Translations under genes and position numbers: made by a program | Assembly: GCF_900091515.1 (NCBI RefSeq) | Contig: NZ_LT607410.1 | Coordinates: forward strand, 2,542,001-2,606,000 | DNA: 64,000 nt | Origin: Micromonospora purpureochromogenes | GTDB taxonomy: Bacteria > Actinomycetota > Actinomycetes > Mycobacteriales > Micromonosporaceae | Direction: 5' to 3' | Shown here: piece after piece, positions 43,291 through 51,329 of the stretch | How the letters are laid out: the number at the start of each line of letters is the position of its first letter | How positions within the stretch are numbered: the stretch's first letter is position 1 | Notes under the pieces: generated by a model | Databases searched by the model: none | The model's input: the letters and a program-made list of their open reading frames with translations, nothing else | Told to the model about the DNA's origin: nothing

Positions 43291-43761
43291 ATGCGTCTCT
43301 CCGCCCGGGTCGACTATGCCCTCCGTGCGGCCGCCGAGCTGGCCTCGGTCGCCGACGGCGCGAGTGTGGGGCGGTCCCGGCCGGTCACCGCCGAGCAGAT
43401 CGCCCGGGCCCAGGAGATCCCACCGAAGTTCCTGGAGAGCATCCTGCTCCAGCTGCGCCGGGGCGGCATCGTGCACGCCCAGCGCGGGCCCGAGGGCGGC
43501 TACTGGCTGGCCCGACCGGCCGCGGAGATCTCCCTGGCGGAGGTGATCCGGGTCATCGACGGTCCGCTGGCGCACGTGCGTGGGCAGCGCCCCGAGGATC
43601 TGGGCTACCACGGCGCGGCCCGGGCGTTGCAGGAGGTCTGGATCGCCCTGCGGGCCAGCGAGCGGGAGATCCTGGAGCAGGTCAGCATCGCCGACGTGGC
43701 CGCCGGGGAGCTGCCGGGCCGGATCACCGAGCTGGCCGCCGACCCCCGCGCCTGGAGCTGA
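43291..43761 (+). CDS. Rrf2 family transcriptional regulator without cysteines
   Basis: The 156-residue regulator has the Rrf2 winged helix: MRLSARVDYALRAAAELA, EQIARAQEIPPKFLESILLQLRRGGIV and QRGPEGGYWLARP. Unlike IscR or NsrR it contains no cysteine, so it cannot bind an Fe-S cluster; it fits the CymR-like subgroup. A TAACCT box ends 7 nt before the ATG, implying leaderless translation. It lies 118 bp before a TSUP exporter gene, often paired with sulfur-responsive control. Confidence 0.88.
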   Translation: MRLSARVDYALRAAAELASVADGASVGRSRPVTAEQIARAQEIPPKFLESILLQLRRGGIVHAQRGPEGGYWLARPAAEISLAEVIRVIDGPLAHVRGQRPEDLGYHGAARALQEVWIALRASEREILEQVSIADVAAGELPGRITELAADPRAWS

Positions 43762-43806
43762 GTCCGGCCGCGCCGTCCGCTGCCGTCCCACCCACCGATA
43801 GGGGGC

Positions 43807-43835
43807 TTGACCCAGCCCTCGTCGTGCCGCATTGT
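43807..43835 (+). promoter_or_regulatory. Promoter of the TSUP gene
   Basis: TTGACC (43807-43812) and CATTGT (43830-43835) are separated by 17 bp, a near-ideal vegetative spacing. The start codon lies 45 bp further on with its own GGAGGGG site. The Rrf2 product could act here. Confidence 0.45.
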
Positions 43836-43879
43836 CGACCAAGTCGATAGGAGATGCCGAAAAGTTCGGAGGGGCGCGC

Positions 43880-44884
43880 GTGCGCAAGCTTCTGGTCCTC
43901 GCCCTGGTCGGGCTGGCCGCCCAGCTCGTCGACGGGGCGCTCGGCATGGCGTACGGTCTGACCTCGTCCACGCTGCTGCTCTTCGCCGGCGTCGCCCCGG
44001 CCGCCGCCTCCGCCTCGGTGCACCTGGCCGAGATCGGCACCACGTTCGCCGCCGGTGTCGCGCACTGGCGTTTCGGCAACGTCGACTGGCGGGTGGTCGC
44101 CCGGATCGCCGTCCCCGGCGCGCTCGGCGCCTTCGCCGGGGCCACCTTCCTCAGCGCCATCTCCACCGAGTCGGCCGCGCCCTGGATGGCGGGCATCCTC
44201 TTCGTGCTCGGCGCGTACCTGCTGGTCCGCTTCTCCCGGCCGCTGCGTCCCCGGGCCGGCGCCGGTGGGCTGCGCGGCCGGTTCCTCGGCCCGCTCGGCC
44301 TGGTCGCCGGCTTCGTCGACGCCACCGGCGGCGGCGGGTGGGGCCCGGTGGCCACGCCCGCGCTGCTGGTCTCCGGCCGGCTGGAGCCGCGCAAGGTGAT
44401 CGGTTCCGTCGACACCGCCGAGGTCGTGGTCGCCGGCGCGGCCAGCATCGGCTTCCTGATCGGGCTGGGCAGCCAGGGCTTCCTGCTGCCCACGGTGGCC
44501 GCGTTGCTGGTCGGCGGCCTGATCGCCGCGCCGGTCGCCGCCTGGCTGGTGCGCATCGTCCCGGCCCAACTGCTCGGCGCGACCATCGGCGGCGTGATCG
44601 TGCTGACCAACGCCCGCACCCTGATGCGCGCCGGCGAGCTGGGCGGCGCCGCCCGCCCGGCGGTCTACGCGCTGCTCGCCGTCGGCTGGGCGGTCGCGCT
44701 GGCGCTGGCGGTGCGCGCGCTGCGCCGTACCCGCCGCGCCCGCAGCACCGTCGACGCCGCGCTGTCGGCGACCGCCCAGCCCGCGCCCGGGCCGACCGCC
44801 CGGGCGGTGACCGCCCAGGCCGCGGAGAAGGCGGCCGTCGCGCCGGTCGAGGCCGTGTCCCGACTCGCCGCCGCCGACCGCTGA
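43880..44884 (+). CDS. TSUP/TauE-SafE family sulfite or organosulfur exporter
   Basis: The 334-residue membrane protein has eight likely helices and the TSUP duplicated pattern: LVDGALGMAYGLTSSTLLL in the first half and GFVDATGGGGWGPVATPALL in the second, with the conserved GG and the proline-rich turn. Family members move sulfite, taurine-derived or other sulfur anions. A charged Ala-rich tail (last ~60 residues) lies in the cytoplasm. GTG 43880 has a GGAGGGG site 6-9 nt upstream. Its neighbour, a cysteine-free Rrf2 regulator, fits sulfur control. Confidence 0.88.
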   Translation: MRKLLVLALVGLAAQLVDGALGMAYGLTSSTLLLFAGVAPAAASASVHLAEIGTTFAAGVAHWRFGNVDWRVVARIAVPGALGAFAGATFLSAISTESAAPWMAGILFVLGAYLLVRFSRPLRPRAGAGGLRGRFLGPLGLVAGFVDATGGGGWGPVATPALLVSGRLEPRKVIGSVDTAEVVVAGAASIGFLIGLGSQGFLLPTVAALLVGGLIAAPVAAWLVRIVPAQLLGATIGGVIVLTNARTLMRAGELGGAARPAVYALLAVGWAVALALAVRALRRTRRARSTVDAALSATAQPAPGPTARAVTAQAAEKAAVAPVEAVSRLAAADR

Positions 44885-45035
44885 CCACCCCCGGGGGTAC
44901 GTCTCAAGCCCGCACCGCCGTGTCTGCCCGGTGCTCCTGACGTGAGCCGCCAGGCTCCGGCGACCGCCCAGCTCCCGGGCCGCCACAGTCGCGCGCGGTG
45001 ACGCGGTGTGAGGTCGGGCGGGGCGACACGACGAT

Positions 45036-45083
45036 GAGCGTGATACCTCAGAGGCATCGAAATACCTCTGAGGTATCACGCTC
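45036..45083. terminator. Long perfect inverted repeat (19-bp arms)
   Basis: The arm GAGCGTGATACCTCAGAGG (45036-45054) pairs perfectly with 45065-45083 across a 10-nt loop between the converging TSUP and decarboxylase genes. It is AT-richer than its surroundings and has no T-tract. Length and placement are like those of the palindrome at 12303-12363, though the sequence differs. Confidence 0.7.
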
Positions 45084-45143
45084 GCGCGTGACCTGACCCG
45101 GGCGACCCCGGGCGACGACGGGGGTGCCGGCGGGCCGGCGGAG

Positions 45144-46577
45144 TCAGCCGGCGACCACGTCGCCCGCCGCGGACGCCAGCAGCTCCCACGCCTCGTCCAC
45201 GTGCTCCTCGGCGGTCAGCGGCGAGCCGACCGCCAGCCGCAGCGTGTACCGCCCGCCGACCCGGGTGTGGGTCAGGTGCACCCGCCCGGTGCCGTTGACC
45301 CGGTCCAGCAGCGCGGCGCTCGCCTCGTCGCCGGCCCGCAGCCGGAAGCAGACCAGCGAGAACGGGTGCGGCGCGGCGAGTTCGAACCGGTCGTCGGCCG
45401 CCACCCGGCGGGCGAACCGGTCGGCCAGCGCGACGCCCGTGCGGATGTGCGCCCGCAACCCTTCGACGCCGTACCAGCGCAGCACGAACCAGAGCTTCAG
45501 CGCCCGGAAGCGCCGGCCCAGCGGCACCTGCCAGTCCCGGTAGTCGATCACCGCGCCGGACTCGGTGGCGGCGTTGCGCAGGAACTCCGGCATCACCGTC
45601 AACGCCTCGATCAGCTCGCCCCGGTCGGCCACCCAGAACGCGTCGCAGTCAAAGCCGGTGAGCAGCCACTTGTGCGGGTCGAAGCAGTACGAATCGGCGA
45701 GCTGCAGCCCGGCGTGCGACCAGCGCAGCTCCGGGCAGACCGCCGCCGCCCCCGCGTACGCGGCGTCGACGTGCAGCCAGACACCGTACTCGGCGCAGAT
45801 CGCGCCGATTTCCGGCAGCGGGTCCACGGCGGTCGTGGACGTCGTCCCGATGGTCGCCACCACGATCGCCGGTACGTCCCCGGCGGCCCGGTCGGCCTCG
45901 ATCGCCGCCCGCAGCGCCGCCGGGCGCATCGCCAGCGTCTCCGGGTCCACCTCGATCGGGCGGACCCCGTCCTCGCCCAGCCCGGCGATCCGCGCCGCCT
46001 TCTCGATGGAGGAGTGCCCCTGGGTGGAGGTGTACGCCCGGTACCGGCGGTCGATGCCCACCGCGCGCCACCGGCCGCCGCTGGCCCGGTGCAGCGCCCC
46101 CAGGGTGGCGACCAGTGTGGCCGAGGAGGCCGAGTCCTGGATCACCCCACCGCCCGGACCGGTGGAGCGGAACCGTTCCGGCAGGTCCATGATCCCGGCG
46201 AGCCAGTCCAGCATCACCGTCTCCAGCTCCGTGCAGGCCGGGCCGGTGGCCCAGAGCATGCCCTGCACGCCGAGCCCGGAGCTGACCAGGTCACCGAGCA
46301 CGCTCGGGCCGGAGGTGTTGGCCGGGAAGTAGCCGAAGAACCCGGGGTGCTGCCAGTGGGTCAGCCGGGGAGTGATCAGGGTGTCCAGGTCGGCGAGCAC
46401 GGCCTCGACCGGCTCGCCGTGCTCGGGCGGGCTCGCGGGCAGCGCCGCCGCCACCGCGCCGGGCGGGTCCTGCGAGGTGACCGGACGCTTCCCGAGCGTC
46501 GTCCAGTAGTCGGCGATCCAGTCCACCACCGCGTACCCGGCGCGGCGGAACTCGTCCGGGTCCATGTGCTCAGCCAT
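45144..46577 (-). CDS. Group II pyridoxal-dependent decarboxylase (aromatic amino acid type)
   Basis: The 477-residue enzyme matches group II PLP decarboxylases such as aromatic L-amino acid or tyrosine/tryptophan decarboxylases. The PLP lysine lies in CFDPHKWLLTGFDCDAFW; WLHVDAAYAGAA contains the aspartate that binds the pyridine nitrogen and STQGHSSIEKAARI carries the stacking histidine. Opening motif TPRLTHWQHPGFFGYFPAN is also characteristic. The start is ATG 46577, with an internal ATG four codons on. A product such as tryptamine or phenethylamine is possible, but the substrate is not set by these motifs. Confidence 0.9.
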   Translation of the reverse strand: MAEHMDPDEFRRAGYAVVDWIADYWTTLGKRPVTSQDPPGAVAAALPASPPEHGEPVEAVLADLDTLITPRLTHWQHPGFFGYFPANTSGPSVLGDLVSSGLGVQGMLWATGPACTELETVMLDWLAGIMDLPERFRSTGPGGGVIQDSASSATLVATLGALHRASGGRWRAVGIDRRYRAYTSTQGHSSIEKAARIAGLGEDGVRPIEVDPETLAMRPAALRAAIEADRAAGDVPAIVVATIGTTSTTAVDPLPEIGAICAEYGVWLHVDAAYAGAAAVCPELRWSHAGLQLADSYCFDPHKWLLTGFDCDAFWVADRGELIEALTVMPEFLRNAATESGAVIDYRDWQVPLGRRFRALKLWFVLRWYGVEGLRAHIRTGVALADRFARRVAADDRFELAAPHPFSLVCFRLRAGDEASAALLDRVNGTGRVHLTHTRVGGRYTLRLAVGSPLTAEEHVDEAWELLASAAGDVVAG

Positions 46578-46636
46578 TTGACGAGTCGACCAAACCGATC
46601 CGGCGGGGGCAAGAGGCGGTCACCCCGATCCGGTAG

Positions 46637-46683
46637 GCACCGGGTCGCCAGCCGCGGAATCCGCACAACTGGCGACCCGGTGC
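46637..46683 (-). terminator. Perfect inverted repeat (15-bp arms)
   Basis: GCACCGGGTCGCCAG (46637-46651) and CTGGCGACCCGGTGC (46669-46683) flank a 17-nt loop. Lying after the stop of the luciferase-like gene (minus strand) and before the start of the decarboxylase gene, it would end the former. No T-tract is present. Confidence 0.6.
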
Positions 46684-46795
46684 TCCACACCGCAGCACCC
46701 CCGACCCGTCCCGACCGGGAGTGCCGTACCACCACCGGTCACCAAGTTAGGCGCGGCACGCGACGGTGGGGTGACGTGGGTATGAAGAGCGTGTT

Positions 46796-47803
46796 TCAGG
46801 CATTCCGCCTGAGTCCACCGGCCACGTCGGCGACCAGCTCGAAGGAGCGCACCCGGTCGGCCACGTCGTACACCATGGTGGTGATCATCAGCTCGTCCGC
46901 GCCGGTGCGCGCCAGCAGGTCGCCGAGCTGCCGGCGGACCGTCTCCGGCGACCCCATGGCCTGCCCGTCGCGGCGCTGCCGCACGAACTCCCGCTCGACC
47001 TCGTTGTACGGGTACGCCGCCGCCTCCTCGGGCGTGGCGAGCGGCTCCGGCCGCCCCGAGCGCAGCTTCAGGAACGACAGCGCGCTCGGCCCGGCCAGCC
47101 ACTCGGCCCGCTCGTCGGTCTCCGCGCACACCACGTTCACCGCCACCATCGCGTACGGCTGCTCCAGCCAGCGCGACGGGCGGAAGTTCTGCCGGTACAG
47201 CTGCAACGCGGGCAGGGTGTTCTGCGCGCTGAAGTGGTGCGCGAACGAGAACGGCAACCCGAGCAGCCCGGCCAGCTGGGCGCTGAAACCGCTGGACCCG
47301 AGCAGCCAGACCGCGGGGGACTGGCCGAGCCCCGGGGTGGCGGTGATCTGCCCCGGCTCGTCGCCGCTGAAGTAGTTCATCAGGTCCGCCAGCTCGCGCG
47401 GGAAGCCCTCCGCCGACAGCCCCTCCATCGTGCGGCGCAGCGCCAGCGCGGTCACCTGGTCGGTGCCCGGCGCGCGGCCGATGCCCAGGTCGATCCGGCC
47501 CGGGTGCAGCGCCTCCAGGGTGCCGAACTGCTCGGCGACCACCAGCGGCGCGTGGTTGGGCAGCATCACCCCGCCGGAGCCCAGCCGGATCGTCGAGGTG
47601 TGCGCCGCCAGGTGCGCCAGCAGCACCGCCGGCGCGGAGCTGGCGATCGCCGGCATGTTGTGGTGCTCGGCCACCCAGAACCGGCGGTAGCCCAGCTCCT
47701 CGGTGCGGCGGGCCAGCTCGGTGGTGGCCCGCAGGGCCTCCCCGGCGGACGCCCCACGGGCCACGGGAGCAAGATCAAGAACAGACATCGGTACGTCGAT
47801 CAC
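46796..47803 (-). CDS. Luciferase-like (LLM class) flavin oxidoreductase
   Basis: The 335-residue protein is a TIM-barrel FMN-dependent enzyme of the YhbW-like group (MSVLDLAPVARG, FWVAEHHNMPAIAS, IRLGSGGVMLPNHAPLVVAEQFGTLEALHPGRIDLGIGRAPGTD). Typical reactions are monooxygenations or F420/FMN-linked oxidations; the substrate is unknown. A GTG at 47803 gives a start like those of relatives; ATG 47788 and TTG 47815 are possible alternatives, and no clear ribosome binding site decides. Confidence 0.85.
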   Translation of the reverse strand: MIDVPMSVLDLAPVARGASAGEALRATTELARRTEELGYRRFWVAEHHNMPAIASSAPAVLLAHLAAHTSTIRLGSGGVMLPNHAPLVVAEQFGTLEALHPGRIDLGIGRAPGTDQVTALALRRTMEGLSAEGFPRELADLMNYFSGDEPGQITATPGLGQSPAVWLLGSSGFSAQLAGLLGLPFSFAHHFSAQNTLPALQLYRQNFRPSRWLEQPYAMVAVNVVCAETDERAEWLAGPSALSFLKLRSGRPEPLATPEEAAAYPYNEVEREFVRQRRDGQAMGSPETVRRQLGDLLARTGADELMITTMVYDVADRVRSFELVADVAGGLRRNA

Positions 47804-47886
47804 GGCTGTGGCCAACCCGCCGCGCGCCGGATTTGTTCCCCTCGTCGGGTACGGGTGGCCCGGTTCATCCCGTCGGCACCCGCCGG

Positions 47887-48366
47887 TCAGCCCATGCCGC
47901 GTGCCTGCTCGAAGATCAGGCTGGTCTGGGTGTGCTGCACCGCCGGGTCCACCGCCAGGTGGTCGAGCACGAAGTCGCGCAGCGCGTCCCCGGACGCCGC
48001 CCGCACGTGCAGCACGTAGTCCTCCGCGCCGGCCACGTGGAACACCGACACCACCCCCGGAAGCCGCACCGACCGGGCCCGGAAGGCGTCCACCGCGGCC
48101 CGCTCGTGCGCAGTCAGCCGGACCGACACCAGCGCCTGCAACGGCAACCCCACCGCGGCCGGGTCCACCTCCGCGTGGAAGCCGCGGATCGCCCCGCAGT
48201 CGCGCAGCGCCCTGGTCCGGGTGAGACAGGTCGAGGGGGCCACCCCCACCCGCTCGGCGAGGGCGTTGTTCGGCAGCCGGCCGTCGGCCGCCAGCTCGGT
48301 CAGGATCGCTCGGTCGACGTCGTCCAGCGCGGCGAACGGCCGCACATCATTCGGCGCAGGGGGCAT
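47887..48366 (-). CDS. Lrp/AsnC family transcriptional regulator
   Basis: The 159-residue regulator has an N-terminal AsnC HTH (LDDVDRAILTELAADGRLPNNALAERVGVAPSTCLTRTRALRD) and a C-terminal RAM ligand domain with the characteristic GAEDYVLHVRAAS strand. It probably senses an amino acid. ATG 48366 has a GGAAGGA site 7 nt upstream. It diverges from a PLP lyase gene across 101 bp, the classical arrangement in which such a regulator controls its neighbour and itself. Confidence 0.92.
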   Translation of the reverse strand: MPPAPNDVRPFAALDDVDRAILTELAADGRLPNNALAERVGVAPSTCLTRTRALRDCGAIRGFHAEVDPAAVGLPLQALVSVRLTAHERAAVDAFRARSVRLPGVVSVFHVAGAEDYVLHVRAASGDALRDFVLDHLAVDPAVQHTQTSLIFEQARGMG

Positions 48367-48467
48367 GTGAACATCCTTCCGCGAATGCGGCGACATCGAA
48401 AGCGACATCCACAGAATAATCTTCGATCCTGTTGCCCGGAGACGGCCTATTGTTCGACGCTTCCGGC
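48367..48467. promoter_or_regulatory. Divergent control region between lrp-like and PLP lyase genes
   Basis: The 101-bp region holds a TATTGT box (48448-48453) for the lyase gene and an ATCGAA (48390-48395)/TTCGAT (48422-48427) inverted pair spaced by about 26 bp, a likely Lrp-type site. It is clearly AT-richer than the flanking genes. Confidence 0.45.
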
Positions 48468-49625
48468 ATGACGACGGTGGACACCCGGGCCGTGCACGCC
48501 GGCCGCGACGATCTCACAGGCCTCGGCGTCCACGTGCCGCCGATCGACCTCTCCACCACCAACCCGCTGCCCTCGGTCGAGGGTGGCGGCGACGCGTACG
48601 AGCTGCTCGCCACCGGCGGCACCCTCCCGGCCGGCGCCAGCGCCGTCTACCAGCGGCTCTGGAACCCCACCGTGGCCCGCTTCGAGACCGCCCTGGCCGA
48701 ACTGGAAGGCACCGCCGCGGCCGTCGCCTTCGCCAGCGGCATGGCCGCCCTGACCGCCGCGCTGCTCGCCGCCACCCGGGACGGCAACCGGCACGTCGTC
48801 GCCGTCCGCCCCCTCTACGGCGGCACCGACCACGTGCTTGCCACCGGACTGCTCGGCACCGAGGTCACCTGGGCCCGCCCCGACGAGGTCGCCGCCGCCG
48901 TCCGCCCCGACACCGCCCTGGTGATCGTCGAGACGCCCGCCAACCCCACCCTCGACCTGGTCGACATCGCCGCGCTCGCCACCGCCGCCGGCGACGTCCC
49001 GCTGCTCGTCGACAACACGGTCGCCACGCCCGTGCTCCAGCAACCCGCCCGACACGGCGCCGCGCTCGTCCTGCACAGCGCCACCAAGAGCATCGGCGGC
49101 CACGGCGACGTGCTCGCCGGCGTCGTCGCCTGCGACGCCGACTGGGCCGCCCGACTGCGCCAGGTACGCGCCGTCACCGGAGCCGTGCTGCACCCGCTCG
49201 GCGCGTACCTGCTGCACCGGGGCCTGCAGACCCTGCCGCTGCGGGTCCGCGCCCAGCAGGCCGGCGCCGAGAAGCTCGCCGGCTGGCTCGCCGGCCACCC
49301 GGCCGTCGTGCGGGTGCACCACCCCTCGGTCCACGACCCGGCCGGCCTGGTCGGCCGCCAGCTGTCCGGCACGGGCAGCCTGCTCGCCTTCGAGGTACGC
49401 GGTGGCGCGCCCGCCGCCGCGTCCGTCGCCGGCGCCTGCGAACTGATCACCCACGCGGTGTCGCTCGGCGGGGTGGACACCCTGATCCAGCACCCGGCCT
49501 CGCTCACCCACCGGCCGGTGGCGGGGGAGGCCAAGCCGGGCGGCGGGCTGCTGCGGATCTCCGTCGGACTGGAGGACCCGGAGGACCTCCGGGTCGACCT
49601 GGAGCGGGCGCTCGGGGTGATCTGA
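48468..49625 (+). CDS. Trans-sulfuration/Met-gamma-lyase type PLP enzyme
   Basis: The 385-residue enzyme belongs to the Cys/Met metabolism PLP family (cystathionine gamma-lyase, cystathionine gamma-synthase or methionine gamma-lyase). The PLP lysine lies in LHSATKSIGGHGDVLAG, preceded by LVIVETPANPTLDLVDI and LLVDNTVATPVLQQP; RFETALAELEG and AFASGMAALTAALLAA are also family features. The reaction cannot be settled from the sequence, although a divergent Lrp-type regulator is typical of methionine gamma-lyase loci. ATG 48468 is used; no strong ribosome binding site is seen and the leader is about 14 nt. Confidence 0.9.
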   Translation: MTTVDTRAVHAGRDDLTGLGVHVPPIDLSTTNPLPSVEGGGDAYELLATGGTLPAGASAVYQRLWNPTVARFETALAELEGTAAAVAFASGMAALTAALLAATRDGNRHVVAVRPLYGGTDHVLATGLLGTEVTWARPDEVAAAVRPDTALVIVETPANPTLDLVDIAALATAAGDVPLLVDNTVATPVLQQPARHGAALVLHSATKSIGGHGDVLAGVVACDADWAARLRQVRAVTGAVLHPLGAYLLHRGLQTLPLRVRAQQAGAEKLAGWLAGHPAVVRVHHPSVHDPAGLVGRQLSGTGSLLAFEVRGGAPAAASVAGACELITHAVSLGGVDTLIQHPASLTHRPVAGEAKPGGGLLRISVGLEDPEDLRVDLERALGVI

Positions 49626-49696
49626 CCGGCGCTCGCCGGGCCTGTCGCGCTCGTCGCGCGTGGCCGGTACTTCGCCTCGGGTCCGTCATGTCTGGA

Positions 49697-50443
49697 TCAT
49701 GACTTCGGGCCGACGTGCCGGTCGAGGGCCGCGACCGCCTCCCGTCGGGCGACGGAGAGGGAGTTGCGGCGGTTCATCTTCCAGGCGATGCCGAGCAGGT
49801 CGAGCGCCCACTGGCAGAGCTCCATGATGTCGGTCGACTCGTTGCTGAACATGTACCGCGGGTAGACGTAACGTTTTCCCCGCACTGTGACCCGGTTGCT
49901 GACTCGACAGCCGTCGGAGTGAAAAAGGCCTCGCAGGAAGTCTCCCGGGTAGCGCTCGACGATCTCGTGTTGCCAGTCGGCGAGGACGATGGGCCGCTCG
50001 TGCTTCTTGCCCGGGCCGTGCTGCGGGAGCAGGCAGGGCCAGTGCGTTCCGTAGCTCTGCACCCCGACACAGCCCTGCTTCTGTACCCGTTGCACCGAAT
50101 TCGCCAGCACGTCCCGCATGGCCTGGTCGCACAGCTCGATCAGGTTCGGCCAAGCGTCGGAGCAGTAGATGCGAAGGACCGGCACTCGCGCCGTGGTGAC
50201 AAGGTGACCGTCACCAAGGTAAAGGCCGAGCAGGTAGGCATAGGCGGCCGGCTTTGTCGGATTGTCGACGGACCGGCATCGAAAGCACCGTAGCTGGGTG
50301 CCGTGCTGCCTCGGCTCGGGCCGGTCGTTGCACCAGTGCCAGACGGTCCGGTAGGGGAGACCGAGGGCGCGGGCGGTGGCTGCCACGCTGCCACCGGCAA
50401 GGTACTGACTGCGGGCGCGAGCCCTTATCTCAGGAGGGTGCAC
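49697..50443 (-). CDS. Free-standing LAGLIDADG-type endonuclease-like protein
   Basis: The 248-residue protein begins with a resolvase-like HTH (YLAGGSVAATARALGLPYRTVWHW), then CFRC, and two LAGLIDADG helices, YLLGLYLGDG (70-79) and FLRGLFHSDG (169-178), each with the catalytic acidic residue at its end. Two such motifs in one chain indicate a pseudo-symmetric monomeric homing endonuclease or a derived DNA-binding regulator. The gene ends 33 bp from the 3' end of tRNA-Leu on the same strand. It is not inside an intron or intein. Its composition is less GC-rich than its neighbours, which suggests acquisition. Confidence 0.8.
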   Translation of the reverse strand: MHPPEIRARARSQYLAGGSVAATARALGLPYRTVWHWCNDRPEPRQHGTQLRCFRCRSVDNPTKPAAYAYLLGLYLGDGHLVTTARVPVLRIYCSDAWPNLIELCDQAMRDVLANSVQRVQKQGCVGVQSYGTHWPCLLPQHGPGKKHERPIVLADWQHEIVERYPGDFLRGLFHSDGCRVSNRVTVRGKRYVYPRYMFSNESTDIMELCQWALDLLGIAWKMNRRNSLSVARREAVAALDRHVGPKS

Positions 50444-50475
50444 ACGTGCATCATCGAACAGGTGTATGACAGAAG

Positions 50476-50559
50476 TGCCGGGAGCGGGACTCGAACCCGC
50501 ACGCCCTTTCGGGCAAATGCTTTTGAGGCATTCATGTCTGCCGATTCCATCATCCCGGC
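50476..50559 (-). tRNA. tRNA-Leu (anticodon CAA)
   Basis: The 84-nt sequence folds as a class II tRNA: acceptor GCCGGGA/TCCCGGC, anticodon stem AATGC/GCATT around the loop CTCAAAA with anticodon CAA, a long variable arm TGCCCGAAAGGGCG, and GCGGGTTCGAGTCCCGC as the T arm. The discriminator base is A and CCA is not encoded. It reads TTG codons. Confidence 0.95.
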
Positions 50560-50654
50560 GTCACCCCTGCGGAGGGTGTGGCTCACTGTACCCGACTAGT
50601 CTCATGCGAGAGCATGGGTGGTAGCCGTGCCGAGATCGATGGTGGGAGTGGCTC

Positions 50655-51275
50655 GTGGCCGAGACGCAGACGGACGCCGAGCGCAGGCGCGTACTGATCG
50701 CCGAGGACGAGGCGCTCATCCGGCTGGACCTGGCCGAGATGCTGGTCGAGGAGGGCTACGAGGTCGTCGGCGAGGCCGGTGACGGCGAGACCGCCGTCCG
50801 GCTGGCCGAGGAGCTCAAGCCGGACCTGGTCATCCTCGACATCAAGATGCCGATCATGGACGGGCTGGCCGCCGCCGAGCGGATCGCCGGCGCCCGCATC
50901 GCCCCGGTGATCATCCTGACCGCGTTCAGCCAGCGCGACCTGGTGGAGCGGGCCCGGGCGGCGGGCGCGATGGCGTACCTGGTGAAGCCCTTCCAGAAGA
51001 GCGACCTGGTGCCGGCGGTGGAGATCGCGCTGTCGCGCTACTCGGAGATCGCCGCCCTGGAGTCGGAGGTCGCCGGCCTCACCGACCGGCTGGAGATCCG
51101 CAAGACCGTCGAGCGGGCCAAGGGCGCGCTGATGACCACGTACGGGATGACCGAGCCGCAGGCGTTCAAGTGGATCCAGCGCACGGCGATGGACCACCGG
51201 ATGACCATGAAGGAGGTCGCCGAGCGGATCCTCGCGGAGACCGCCGGCGGCGAGGTCACCCAGCCGACCGCCTGA
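50655..51275 (+). CDS. pdtaR: Response regulator with ANTAR RNA-binding domain
   Basis: The 206-residue regulator has a receiver domain with phosphoacceptor Asp62 in LVILDIKMP, acidic pair in IAEDEAL and Lys110 in LVKPF, followed by an ANTAR three-helix domain (about 125-195, with VERAKGALMTTYGMTEPQAFKWIQRTAM). It matches PdtaR of mycobacteria (Rv1626), a phosphorylation-dependent antiterminator, and lies at the equivalent place upstream of polA and rpsA. GTG 50655 follows a GGGAGTG site. No histidine kinase gene adjoins it. Confidence 0.93.
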   Translation: MAETQTDAERRRVLIAEDEALIRLDLAEMLVEEGYEVVGEAGDGETAVRLAEELKPDLVILDIKMPIMDGLAAAERIAGARIAPVIILTAFSQRDLVERARAAGAMAYLVKPFQKSDLVPAVEIALSRYSEIAALESEVAGLTDRLEIRKTVERAKGALMTTYGMTEPQAFKWIQRTAMDHRMTMKEVAERILAETAGGEVTQPTA

Positions 51276-51329
51276 CACCGGTCGGCCCGCCGGGTCCCGG
51301 AAACCACCGTCGGTGGCTAGCATCGACGC

